The notes under the pieces are model-generated. The model saw nothing but the letters and a program-made list of their open reading frames with translations, had not been told where the DNA came from and searched no databases. Below, in pieces: positions 26,298 to 33,645 of a stretch of DNA of 64,000 bases (position 1 is its first letter; each line of letters opens with the position of its first letter). Source of the stretch: Hymenobacter perfusus (GTDB lineage: Bacteria; Bacteroidota; Bacteroidia; Cytophagales; Hymenobacteraceae); the NCBI RefSeq assembly GCF_003944765.1, contig NZ_RWIU01000004.1, positions 457,072-521,071 on the forward strand. Reading direction: 5' to 3'. The translations under genes and the position numbers were made by a program.

Positions 26298-26939
26298 ATG
26301 AATCTCCCCTTAGTGCTCGGCCTGCTGGTGGCCGCTTACCTCATCGGCTCCATCCCCACGGCTTTGTGGGTGGGCCGGGCATTTTTCGGGCTGGATATCC
26401 GGGAGCATGGCTCCGGCAACTCCGGGGCCACCAACACCTTCCGGGTGCTGGGCAAGAAGCCGGGTTCCTTCGTCATGGCCGTGGATGTGCTCAAGGGCTG
26501 GGTGGCTACCTCGTTGGCAATGGTGATGTTGAACCAGGGCGCCATCCTGCCCTCGCAGCTGCTGTACTACCAACTGGCCTGCGGGGTGCTGGCGGTGGTG
26601 GGCCACATTTACCCCATCTGGGCCGGGTTCCGGGGCGGCAAGGGCGTAGCCACCATTCTGGGCGTTATGCTGGCCATTGCCCCGGCTACCGTGGGCGTGT
26701 GCATTCTGGTGTTTATCGGGGTGTTGCTGGTGTCGCGCTACGTGTCCTTGAGCAGCATGACGGCCGGAGTAGTATTTGCACTGCTCCAGCTGCTGCCCCC
26801 GTTCCGGCCCGATAACCAGCTGCTGCTGTGGTTCGGCTTCGTGGTGGCCGGGCTGCTCATCTACACCCACCGCGCCAACATCGGCCGCCTCCGCGCTGGC
26901 ACCGAAAGCCGCGTGCCCATGCCCTGGGATAAGAAGTGA
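26298..26939 (+). CDS. plsY: Glycerol-3-phosphate acyltransferase PlsY
   Basis: 213 residues with about five membrane helices. It transfers an acyl group from acyl-phosphate to glycerol 3-phosphate, the first step of phospholipid synthesis, in the inner membrane. The three PlsY loops are visible: GSIPTALWVGR (near 17-27), HGSGNSGATNTFR (38-50) and GFRGGKGVAT (near 112-121). The ATG at 26298 gives the family N-terminus. Its last 30 codons are duplicated as a leftover fragment at 27592-27681. Confidence 0.95.
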   Translation: MNLPLVLGLLVAAYLIGSIPTALWVGRAFFGLDIREHGSGNSGATNTFRVLGKKPGSFVMAVDVLKGWVATSLAMVMLNQGAILPSQLLYYQLACGVLAVVGHIYPIWAGFRGGKGVATILGVMLAIAPATVGVCILVFIGVLLVSRYVSLSSMTAGVVFALLQLLPPFRPDNQLLLWFGFVVAGLLIYTHRANIGRLRAGTESRVPMPWDKK

Positions 26940-26969
26940 GTAGATAAATCTGAAGTACTTATTGTTTTA

Positions 26970-27148
26970 TCAATCTTCTTTGAGGTATCTGTACAGGTTG
27001 TAACCTAAGAATGCTACCAACCCTAGTCCTAATGCGGCCACTACGTAAGGCCCAATTGCCAGCGTTGTATATACCCAATCGGGGCCGCCGTGGGCATAGG
27101 CGTTATGATTGCTGCTCCACAGTAGCAGAAGCAGTAGGTGAAACGCAT
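26970..27148 (-). pseudogene. Possible small membrane protein, frameshifted
   Basis: On the minus strand an ATG at 27148 gives MRF before leaving frame, while the +1 frame gives a hydrophobic leader, then SSNHNAYAHGGPDWVYTTLA and a membrane helix, ending YLKED-stop at 26970. One extra T in the T3 run (opposite 27141-27143) would join them as a protein of about 59 residues with a signal peptide and one membrane helix. I recognise no family. It overlaps the 5' end of the opposite-strand gene at 27138. The reading is speculative. Confidence 0.35.
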
Positions 27149-27581
27149 ATGGAATAAAAATTTAGAACGTAACAAGTTAACACTATTGAAAGTGACGAGC
27201 ATTCGAAAAAGGCAGCACACCCGGCTGACGTACTGGCCTAAATATGGAGTGCCTGTTATGTTGCTCCTGGCCATTCTTGCTGTAACCCTGCTGGTGCGGT
27301 GGGAGAAGTTTCCGGCTGAAGTGTATGTGCCCATAGTCGCCTCTCTGGCAGTGCTGTTTCTGCTCGCAGCAGCAGTCAGCTACCTGCTGCATTTCGTGTT
27401 CCTAACTGATGAAGAGGTAATAGTTAGGCGTTACGGCAAAGACTTGATGTATCCACGCGCGGCCATTAACTCCACGCACAGCGTTTTCATCAATCTATAT
27501 GTGGTGGAAGTGCGCGACGGCAGAAAGTACTACTTCTTGCCCCGGGTGTCACGCGTAGTCAAGGATTTGCTTAATTTTTAA
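27138..27581 (+). CDS. Small membrane protein of unknown function
   Basis: Up to 147 residues with two membrane helices (about 38-55 and 62-85) and a C-terminal soluble part of about 60 residues (LTDEEVIVRRYGKDLMYPRAAINSTHSVF). The start is uncertain: GTG at 27138, TTG at 27186 and GTG at 27192 are all possible and no strong ribosome-binding site is seen. The gene is visibly less GC-rich than plsY before it. It lies between plsY and a leftover copy of the plsY 3' end, so it seems to be an inserted gene. Confidence 0.5.
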   Translation: MKRIWNKNLERNKLTLLKVTSIRKRQHTRLTYWPKYGVPVMLLLAILAVTLLVRWEKFPAEVYVPIVASLAVLFLLAAAVSYLLHFVFLTDEEVIVRRYGKDLMYPRAAINSTHSVFINLYVVEVRDGRKYYFLPRVSRVVKDLLNF

Positions 27582-27591
27582 AGCGGCGGCA

Positions 27592-27681
27592 GGGCTGCTC
27601 ATCTACCCCCGTCGCGCCACCACTCAGCGCCTGCGCGCCGGCACTGAAAGCCGCGTGCCCATGACCTGGGATAAGAAGTAA
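27592..27681 (+). pseudogene. Leftover fragment of the plsY 3' end
   Basis: The 29 codons read GLLIYPRRATTQRLRAG..., ending ESRVPMTWDKK-stop. They match the end of PlsY (GLLIYTHRANIGRLRAG... ESRVPMPWDKK-stop) with a handful of changes. No start codon or upstream plsY sequence is present. It marks a partial duplication at the insertion site between plsY and the M20 dipeptidase. Confidence 0.9.
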
Positions 27682-27705
27682 ATGATAGTTACTAGATTCT
27701 AATTT

Positions 27706-28041
27706 ATGAAAGCAGGAATTACACTTGGCAGTTTCTTAGTAGTGATGGTGTGTAATCTGCCACCGGTACAGGCTCAGGCAAATTTAACAACATCACAGAG
27801 TCAGTCAGTGAGCAGCAGACAATATGTTCCCGATAAAGCCACCGCCATCAAAATAGCTGAAGCAGTATGGCTGCCAATTTATGGGAAGAAGATTTATAAG
27901 GAAAAGCCATTCAACGCAGTGTCAAAAGGCACTAGCTGGATTGTTGAAGGCTCTCTGCCTGAAGGCATGGAAGGTGGGGTAGTATTTATTGAAATAAACA
28001 AAGCTGACGGGCGTATTGTCCGAGTTACGCACGGTAAATAG
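27706..28041 (+). CDS. Secreted NTF2-fold immunity-like protein (YbbC/YhhH type)
   Basis: 111 residues with a signal peptide (1-24, ending VQAQA). The mature part YVPDKATAIKIAEAVWLPIYG, then GTSWIVEGSLPEGMEGGVVFIEINKADGRIVRVTHGK matches the YbbC/YhhH (NTF2 fold) family. Members occur as immunity proteins beside polymorphic toxins and as orphans. No toxin gene lies nearby, so this would be an orphan immunity protein; protection against a neighbour's toxin is an inference. It lies inside the plsY-M20 island, 24 bases after the plsY fragment. Confidence 0.75.
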   Translation: MKAGITLGSFLVVMVCNLPPVQAQANLTTSQSQSVSSRQYVPDKATAIKIAEAVWLPIYGKKIYKEKPFNAVSKGTSWIVEGSLPEGMEGGVVFIEINKADGRIVRVTHGK

Positions 28042-28107
28042 AAAAGTAGTGCTGACTTACTTGACACAAGTCAGCATAAAGTGATTCTCTTTCAACTTTG
28101 ATTACAT

Positions 28108-28595
28108 ATGGAATTTGTTTGCGCCTGTTGTGGAAAACGCACGACTACCTGCCGGATATTGGTTTTGATAAACCAGATCATTATTTCGGTGTGCCCGAGG
28201 AGGAACGCAGTAGTCGAGTGCAGTTGACTGGCGACACATGTATCATTGACAATGAGGACTTTTTTATTCGTGGTGTTATTAAAATACCGATTACGGATGA
28301 AGAAATGTATTTTGGGATAGGTGTTTGGATTAGCCAGAAGAAGGAAAACTTTGAGAACTACCAGCAGCATCCGGACTCAGCCGAAATTGGACCTTACTTT
28401 GGTTGGCTGTGTTCTGATATTTCGGAATTCGGGGACACGCTGTCTTTGAAAACAGAAGCTCATTTTCAAAGTGGAAATCTGCGACCCTGGATAAAGCTGC
28501 ACACGAGTGATCATCCGCTGGCAGTAGCGCAACGGGAAGGCATAAGCTTGGCGCGGGCTTGGGAGATTGTACACGAATACCTCCCAAAGGACTAA
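28108..28595 (+). pseudogene. DUF2199 protein gene with a one-base deletion near its start
   Basis: From the ATG at 28108 the frame reads MEFVCACCGK, the normal zinc-ribbon start of DUF2199. It then leaves frame at the AAAA run (28134-28137). One more A would continue into THDYLPDIGFDKPDHYF and the rest of the domain: SRVQLTGDTCIIDNEDFFIRG, YFGWLCSDI, DHPLAVAQREGISL, to the stop at 28595. The full protein would have about 162 residues. Without a frameshift, only a form lacking the CxxC start is made. DUF2199 proteins are small cytoplasmic proteins often found among toxin-immunity gene arrays. The gene may be decaying, or a -1 slip on AAA may restore it. Confidence 0.85.
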
Positions 28596-28599
28596 TCCT

Positions 28600-28650
28600 C
28601 TCCTCGACGGGCTCCGCATTCCGTCGGTTTCCGCTGACCCCAGGTTTCAT
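28600..28650 (+). pseudogene. Leftover fragment of the M20 dipeptidase 5' end
   Basis: These 51 bases (CTCCTCGAC to GTTTCAT) match positions 29457-29507 of the dipeptidase gene at all but about four bases. They would code for LLDGLRIPSVSADPRFH, against LLDWLRIPSVSADPKFH in the intact gene. It pairs with the plsY fragment at 27592-27681, so together they enclose 27706-28595. Confidence 0.88.
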
Positions 28651-28695
28651 TTGCATCTTAGGGCCGCAGCAATCAGATAATCTACCGCTGCTGTA

Positions 28696-28753
28696 TTTTG
28701 TGACCAAATGAAGTGTGATAAGATAATTTGTCACACTTCATTTGGTCACAAAA
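28696..28753. promoter_or_regulatory. 23-bp perfect inverted repeat at the start of the HTH gene
   Basis: Arms 28696-28718 and 28731-28753 (TTTTGTGACCAAATGAAG onward) are perfectly complementary with a 12-nt AT-rich loop. The repeat sits 32 bases before the ATG at 28785. It could be an operator for the HTH protein that follows, or a terminator of the preceding gene. Confidence 0.6.
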
Positions 28754-28784
28754 AGTAAGACAGCACTTATTAGCCCGTTATGAT

Positions 28785-29333
28785 ATGGATGCAACTAGAG
28801 GGTATTTTGCGCTTACCCAGACCCGCTACGCCGCGTGGCTCGGCGAGAACCGCAGCACGGTGGCCATGGTGGAAGCCGGCCACCGCGCCGCGCCCCTGCG
28901 AATAGGCAACCGGCAGGGAATACGCCTGGACTTGGCCACGGTGGGTAACACGCTCACCCCCGAAAACGAGCTGCGGACGCTGCCGCCCCTGCCGGAGCCC
29001 GCGCCGGAACCCGGCCCGCTGCACCACCGCCTGCGGGAGCTGCAGCACCAGCTCACCAACCTGCGCTACCGGCTGGAAAACCTGCAACGGCAGGCACAGC
29101 CCTACCTCAACCGGCTGCTGGCCGTGCCGGCCCTGCGGGCCTGGCCCGGGCCGGTGTCTAACCCCGAGCGAGAAGCACGCTGGCTCGATTCGTTTGAGCA
29201 GGAGGCCGTGCAGATGCTGCGCGACGTGTGCGGCCGGGGGCCGCAGCTGCTTCTGCAAGCTCGCATTGCCGGGCTGGAGCAGGAAACGGCGCTGCTGGAA
29301 GCCGCCCTCGGGGCGGGGCCGCCCGCTGCATAG
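28785..29333 (+). CDS. XRE-like helix-turn-helix protein with coiled-coil region
   Basis: 182 residues from the ATG at 28785; a TTG at 28728 in the same frame would add 19 residues but lies inside an inverted repeat. The N-terminal part FALTQTRYAAWLGENRSTVAMVEAGHRAAP matches an XRE-type helix-turn-helix (LTQxxxAxxLGxxRSTVxxxExGxR). Residues 65-85 are Pro-rich. The rest is helical and Gln/Leu-rich, probably a coiled coil for dimerisation. It is probably a DNA-binding regulator; target unknown, though the adjacent inverted repeat is a candidate site. Confidence 0.65.
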   Translation: MDATRGYFALTQTRYAAWLGENRSTVAMVEAGHRAAPLRIGNRQGIRLDLATVGNTLTPENELRTLPPLPEPAPEPGPLHHRLRELQHQLTNLRYRLENLQRQAQPYLNRLLAVPALRAWPGPVSNPEREARWLDSFEQEAVQMLRDVCGRGPQLLLQARIAGLEQETALLEAALGAGPPAA

Positions 29334-29411
29334 GACGGGAATAGAACGGTGCGCTACTGCCCAACTTCCACTACTTTTACCCCCGTATTTCCAACCCCAC
29401 TACCACCCCGT

Positions 29412-30776
29412 ATGGCCTCTTTCCTCCAGCAGAACCAGGAGCGTTTCCTGACCGAACTCCTCGACTGGCTCCGCATTCCGTCGGTTTCCGCCGACCCCAA
29501 GTTTCACGGCGACGTACTGCGGGCCGCCGAGTACCTGAAGGCCCGCTTCCTGGAAGTAGGCCTGGAAAACGTGGAGCTGTGCCCTACGGCCGGTAACCCC
29601 ATCGTGTACGGTGAGAAAATCATCGACCCCGCCCTGCCCACCGTGCTGGTGTACGGCCACTACGACGTGCAGCCCGCCGACCCTTATGAGCTGTGGGATT
29701 CGCCCCCGTTCGAGCCCGTTATCAAGGACGAGAAAATCTACGCCCGCGGGGCATGCGACGACAAAGGCCAGGTGTACATGCACGTAAAGGCCCTGGAAAT
29801 GATGAACCAGGACGGCGGTTTGCCCTGCAACATCAAGGTGATGATTGAGGGTGAGGAGGAAATCGGTTCCAACAACCTCGGCATCTTCGTGCGCGCCAAC
29901 AAGGAGAAGCTGAAGGCCGACGTCATCCTGATTTCCGACACCGGCATGCTGGCCAACGACGAGCCCAGCATCGAGGTGGGCCTGCGCGGCCTGAGCTACC
30001 ACGAGGTGGAAGTAACCGGCCCCAACCGCGACCTGCACTCCGGCCTCTACGGCGGCGCGGTGGCTAACCCCATCAACGTGCTCTGCAAGATGATTACCAG
30101 CCTGCACGACGAAAACAACCACATCACCATCCCCGAGTTCTACAACAACGTAGCCGTCCTCACCGACGAGGAACGTGCCGAGCTGAACCGCGTGCCGCAC
30201 TCCGACGACGAGTTCAAGAAGAGCATCGGCTTGCCCGATACCTACGGCGAGCAGGGCTACACCACCGTGGAGCGCATCGGCATCCGGCCCACGCTGGACG
30301 TGAACGGCATCTGGGGCGGCTACACCGGCGAGGGCGCCAAAACGGTTATTGCCTCCAAGGCCTACGCCAAAATTTCGATGCGCCTGGTGCCTAACCAGAC
30401 CTCGGAGGAAATCACCCAGCTGTTCCAGCAGCACTTCGAGCGGATTGCGCCCAGCGGCGTGACGGTGAAGGTGAAGCCCCACCACGGCGGCGAGCCAGTG
30501 GTAACCCCCACCGACTCGGTGGCATACAAAGCGGCGGCCGATGCCATGGAAACCACCTTCGGCAAGCGCCCCATTCCGACGCGGGGGGGCGGCTCCATTC
30601 CCATCGTGGCCATGTTCAAGAGCGAGCTGGGCTTGGATACCGTGCTGCTCGGCTTCGGGCTGGACTCCGACGCCATCCACTCGCCCAATGAGCACTACGG
30701 CGTGTTCAACTTCCTGAAAGGCATCGAAACCATCCCGCACTTCTACCGCAACTACGCGGCGGCCGTGAAGGGCTAA
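29412..30776 (+). CDS. M20 family dipeptidase
   Basis: 454 residues. It is a zinc metallopeptidase of the M20 family, related to carnosinase/CPG2-type dipeptidases, probably cytoplasmic. Visible motifs: VYGHYDVQPADP (zinc His and catalytic Asp), RGACDDKGQ (bridging Asp), EGEEEIGSNN (catalytic Glu and zinc Glu) and DSDAIHSPNE (zinc His) near the C-terminus. The ATG at 29412 (MASFLQQNQ) is the natural start. Part of its 5' end is duplicated at 28600-28650. A strong terminator follows. Confidence 0.93.
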   Translation: MASFLQQNQERFLTELLDWLRIPSVSADPKFHGDVLRAAEYLKARFLEVGLENVELCPTAGNPIVYGEKIIDPALPTVLVYGHYDVQPADPYELWDSPPFEPVIKDEKIYARGACDDKGQVYMHVKALEMMNQDGGLPCNIKVMIEGEEEIGSNNLGIFVRANKEKLKADVILISDTGMLANDEPSIEVGLRGLSYHEVEVTGPNRDLHSGLYGGAVANPINVLCKMITSLHDENNHITIPEFYNNVAVLTDEERAELNRVPHSDDEFKKSIGLPDTYGEQGYTTVERIGIRPTLDVNGIWGGYTGEGAKTVIASKAYAKISMRLVPNQTSEEITQLFQQHFERIAPSGVTVKVKPHHGGEPVVTPTDSVAYKAAADAMETTFGKRPIPTRGGGSIPIVAMFKSELGLDTVLLGFGLDSDAIHSPNEHYGVFNFLKGIETIPHFYRNYAAAVKG

Positions 30777-30788
30777 TGCAAGGCTAAT

Positions 30789-30846
30789 TTCCCAACACAA
30801 GAAGAGCCCCTGCCGATTGTCGGTAGGGGCTCTTCTTGTGTTGGGA
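30789..30846. terminator. Terminator after the M20 dipeptidase gene
   Basis: A stem of about 28 bp with a single G-U position and a 3-nt loop (TTCCCAACACAAGAAGAG and onward). It lies 13 bases past the stop. Confidence 0.8.
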
Positions 30847-31124
30847 AGTTCATGGATGAGAGTTGTGAAATTTCTCCATCTTTACACCCTATCCTGCGCA
30901 GCCTTTTATGCCTGATCCGGCTGCGTTCCTACACACCTGTATTGCCTGCCCTGTAGTGGTTCACCCAATGAATCACTCCCCACTATCCCGCATCTATTTC
31001 AGGATGCGCAGGCTTTGCGTGTCACCTCTTCCTTGTTTTTTGATGACTTTCGCTGTATTCAGTGGCCGTAGAGCCCTGTATTCGATGCTTCTCCTGCTTT
31101 CTTTCCTCCGTGAAAAAATAAATC
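30847..31124. other. Intergenic region entering an AT-rich island
   Basis: No supported gene. An open frame at 30908-31240 crosses this area but overlaps the better small gene at 31125 and looks unlike protein. Base composition becomes AT-rich from about 31110 on. Confidence 0.45.
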
Positions 31125-31292
31125 ATGAAAAAAGTAATCGAAATGGACACATGGTCTTATCTTTTTGGTTCATGGGGAAAATTTTTATGGTATTCATGTC
31201 AAATATTTGTGTATATAATAATAGGGTATGTTTTAATTAATTTATTTAAAGTCGCAAAAAAATATTTTTCAATTAATAATTTTATAAACTAA
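31125..31292 (+). CDS. Small membrane protein in an AT-rich island
   Basis: 55 residues: MKKVIEMDTWSYLFGSWGK, then a hydrophobic helix (YSCQIFVYIIIGYVLINLF), then a basic tail. The ATG is preceded by a purine-rich GTGAAAAAATAAATC leader. The AT-rich codon use is unlike the GC-rich neighbours. Family unknown. The size and one-helix form resemble toxin or phage small membrane proteins, but this is only a resemblance. Confidence 0.5.
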   Translation: MKKVIEMDTWSYLFGSWGKFLWYSCQIFVYIIIGYVLINLFKVAKKYFSINNFIN

Positions 31293-31411
31293 ATAAAGAT
31301 AATATAGACGGTAACTATAATTGAGATAATGAAGAAACTGAATGATAGTATAAAACGCAAGGAGGTTCTTCTAGTCGCTGTCGTTAATCACAAACGATAA
31401 AATAAATAATC

Positions 31412-31816
31412 ATGAATAACAAAATGATTTATTTTTCCGGTCTTCTTTTATTTGTAATAACTTCTATCTCAGGTTGCAGTACCGAGCGAAGTATTGTAAA
31501 GACGCCTAGCGTAGGAGAATAAAGCGTATATCGATTAAAGTCAAAAAATAATATTAATATGCCTATTGTTTTTGGTCAAATAAATTTATTGGAAAAGGGA
31601 GTTGTATATCCGGTGTCGGCTGCTATCATAACACTAGACGATGTTATGTTATCTGCTAATGAGAGAGGTGAATATAACATGACGATGAATCCGGGTATTC
31701 ATCGTATTATGGTTGGTCAAATAGGAATGCACCAATCCAGAGTAACCTTAAAAGTTGTTCCGGGAGATTCTATTCGTATTGACTTTCAATTGCGGCCGGA
31801 TTTGCGTCCGTTGTAA
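31412..31816 (+). pseudogene. Lipoprotein gene interrupted by an in-frame TAA
   Basis: The ATG at 31412 opens a lipoprotein signal peptide (FSGLLLFVITSISGC, lipobox Cys22). After 36 codons the frame meets TAA at 31520-31522 and then continues in the same frame through SVYRLKSKNNINMPIVFGQI to a second stop at 31814-31816. The downstream part (GQINLLEKGVVYPVSAAIITLDDVML ... GEYNMTMNPGIHRIMVGQIG) matches the pattern of a carboxypeptidase-regulatory-like beta domain. Without the TAA the protein would have about 134 residues. Most likely a nonsense mutation has broken it. A new start at the ATG at 31559 could still make the domain without its signal peptide. Confidence 0.7.
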
Positions 31817-31849
31817 TAGGTATGAAAGATAGTTGAATTTTGCCTGCCT

Positions 31850-31925
31850 AAATTTCCTCATAAAAGTAAGCGTCGGTTTATGGATACGTATCCATAAACC
31901 GACGCTTACTTTTATGAGGAAATTT
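31850..31925. repeat. 76-bp perfect palindrome
   Basis: The 38 bases from 31850 to 31887 (beginning AAATTTCCTCATAAAAG) are followed directly by their exact reverse complement up to 31925, with no spacer; the centre is GGATAC/GTATCC. It lies between the broken lipoprotein gene and the convergent barrel gene ending at 32067. It probably ends transcription from both sides, though such long spacer-free palindromes are unstable in most bacteria. Confidence 0.92.
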
Positions 31926-32066
31926 TTGGCCTCTTTACAACGGTTTTGTGAAGGGTATCTAGGTAATGTAGAGACTTGATATTTCACGTCTCCTCGTTGC
32001 TGATGTTATTTCGTTAAACGGCGCAACTTCGGCCGTTTAACGGGGAGATACCGCTCCTTCCTTCTC

Positions 32067-32663
32067 CTAATTCCCTTGGAACGAGTACGTGAGGTACAGC
32101 TGGAAGGCACTGTTGCGGATGTTGTTCTGCACTTTGGTAGTGCCTACCGTCACCGATTTCTCCACGTTCGTGAGGCCGCCATTGTAGCGCAGGCCTACGC
32201 CCAGGCCGGTTTTGCGCTGGTAGCCCAGGCCGAACAGGTAACCCGCGTCCACGATGTTGTAGCTGGGCTTCACGTCGAGGCTCTGGTTGTCGGTTTTGCG
32301 GCGGGCGGCTACCAGAAAGCCCACCTGCGGGCCAGCCTCGAAGAACAAGCCATCCACGTTGACGTGGAAAACCAGCGGCACGTCCACGTAGTCGAGGCGG
32401 GTGGCTACCTCGGGGGAGGAGGGAAGCTTGGCTCCTTTGCGGGAGTAGATAACTTCGGGCTGGAAGGCAAACAGCTTCGAGAGGCCGATATTGGCGAAGC
32501 CGCCGGCCTGAAACCCGAAGGCGTTCTTGTAGCTGTCGGCCTGCTCGCCCACAAAGTTAGAGAGCGTACCACCGGCTTTCAGCCCCAGGGACACATTGCG
32601 CTGGGCCTGGGCCGCGCCGCTCAGACCGGTGAGCAGCAACAAAGAGAAAAGAGCTTTCTTCAT
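32067..32663 (-). CDS. PorT-type outer-membrane beta-barrel protein 1
   Basis: 198 residues with a signal peptide (1-20, ending AAQA). The pattern of alternating strands (LGLKAGGTLSNFVG, FGFQAGGFANIGL, FAFQPEVIYSRKGAKL, LDYVDVPLVFHVNVDGLFFEAGPQVGFL, GLRYNGGLTNV) is the OMP_b-brl_2 barrel (PF13568, includes PorT). It ends in an aromatic-rich strand (LYLTYSFQGN). It is expected in the outer membrane; function unknown. It is one of three paralogues in a row on the minus strand, each with its own hairpin, so they are probably separate units. Confidence 0.85.
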   Translation of the reverse strand: MKKALFSLLLLTGLSGAAQAQRNVSLGLKAGGTLSNFVGEQADSYKNAFGFQAGGFANIGLSKLFAFQPEVIYSRKGAKLPSSPEVATRLDYVDVPLVFHVNVDGLFFEAGPQVGFLVAARRKTDNQSLDVKPSYNIVDAGYLFGLGYQRKTGLGVGLRYNGGLTNVEKSVTVGTTKVQNNIRNSAFQLYLTYSFQGN

Positions 32664-32741
32664 GCGAAAAGGAAGGAAGAACGAAAAGGGAAACGGAGCG
32701 CGAAACTACGTGCAAACACCGTAGTAACGGCGGAAAGACGC

Positions 32742-32774
32742 AAAAACGGCCTCCCTCCGCATGGAGAGAGGCCG
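32742..32774 (-). terminator. Terminator of barrel gene 2
   Basis: On the minus strand CGGCCTC pairs with GAGGCCG around a 14-16-nt loop and is followed by TTTTT. Confidence 0.7.
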
Positions 32775-32800
32775 CTGGATAAGCTGGCAGGAACCCCGGC

Positions 32801-33469
32801 CTATTTGCCCGGCAGCAGGAAACCTACCGACGCTTGGAATACTGAGTTGCGGGCGTTGCGCACATCGGCGTCGCCGGTGTAACCGTCCTTGGCGAAGTCG
32901 GTGAACGAGCCGTTGTAGCGCAGGCCCAGCATGAAGCCGTTATCGGCCTGGTAGCCCAGCCCGGCCGCGTACCCGATTTCGTTGCGGTTCACGTTGCTGA
33001 GGTCGGCCACGCCCTGGCGCTGGATGGCCGTGTTACCGTTGATGGACACGCTGGATTCGTCCTTCACTTTCAGCAGATAGCTATACTGCGGGCCGGCCTC
33101 AAAGTAGGCCCCACCGGCGCGTATTTTCAGCAGCACCGGCACATCAATGTAGTTGTAGGTCCGGTCGCCGTCGTACTTTACTTTGGTGCCGCCCACGGTA
33201 AACTCGTCGTCGGCGTAAGTAAAGCCTTTCTGCGAGAACAGCACCTCCGGCTGCACCGACAGGAAACCATCGTCGAGCAGGCCAATGTTCAGCATAGCAC
33301 CGCCGTGGAAACCGAATTTGTTCTTGTACTGGTCCTCGTTCGTCAGATCACCCGAGATATTGGAGAGGTTGCCGCCGGCTTTGAGGCCGAAACGGATACC
33401 CTGGGCCTTCGATTCGGAAACGGCAACAGTGGCCAGCAGGGCCGCAGCGGCCAGTAGTGACTTTTTCAT
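32801..33469 (-). CDS. PorT-type outer-membrane beta-barrel protein 2
   Basis: 222 residues with a signal peptide (1-22). The same strand pattern as its neighbours is seen: IRFGLKAGGNLSNISGD, FGFHGGAMLNIGLL, LSVQPEVLFSQKGFTY, YNYIDVPVLLKIRAGGAYFEAGPQYSYLL, MLGLRYNGSFTDFAKDG. It is a paralogue of the genes on both sides. It is probably a small outer-membrane barrel of PF13568; the ligand or partner is not known. Confidence 0.85.
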   Translation of the reverse strand: MKKSLLAAAALLATVAVSESKAQGIRFGLKAGGNLSNISGDLTNEDQYKNKFGFHGGAMLNIGLLDDGFLSVQPEVLFSQKGFTYADDEFTVGGTKVKYDGDRTYNYIDVPVLLKIRAGGAYFEAGPQYSYLLKVKDESSVSINGNTAIQRQGVADLSNVNRNEIGYAAGLGYQADNGFMLGLRYNGSFTDFAKDGYTGDADVRNARNSVFQASVGFLLPGK

Positions 33470-33590
33470 GAGCGCAACAGAAGTTAGGGGTGGTGAGGGA
33501 AAACAAAAAAGTTCACGGCTGGCGTACGAAAAATGTGCCAGCCTGCTGCCTTTAACGGCTGTAACCGGGTAAAGGCATATAAATCAGCTG

Positions 33591-33626
33591 AAAAAAATGG
33601 CTGCCCTCCCGCAGGAAAGCAGCCAT
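33591..33626 (-). terminator. Terminator of barrel gene 3
   Basis: On the minus strand ATGGCTGC and GCAGCCAT pair around a 14-nt loop and are followed by TTTTTTT. Confidence 0.75.
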
Positions 33627-33645
33627 TCAGGTCGGCCGGGGCCGG

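Noticed and set aside
30908..31240. A 110-codon open frame at the edge of the AT-rich island
   Set aside because: Its product looks unlike protein (mixed Cys/Met/Pro then AT-driven codons) and it overlaps the better small gene at 31125-31292.
31329..31400. A 23-codon frame (MKKLNDSIKRKEVLL...)
   Set aside because: Too short and without a recognised pattern; possibly a leader peptide, but nothing supports it beyond an ATG and a stop.
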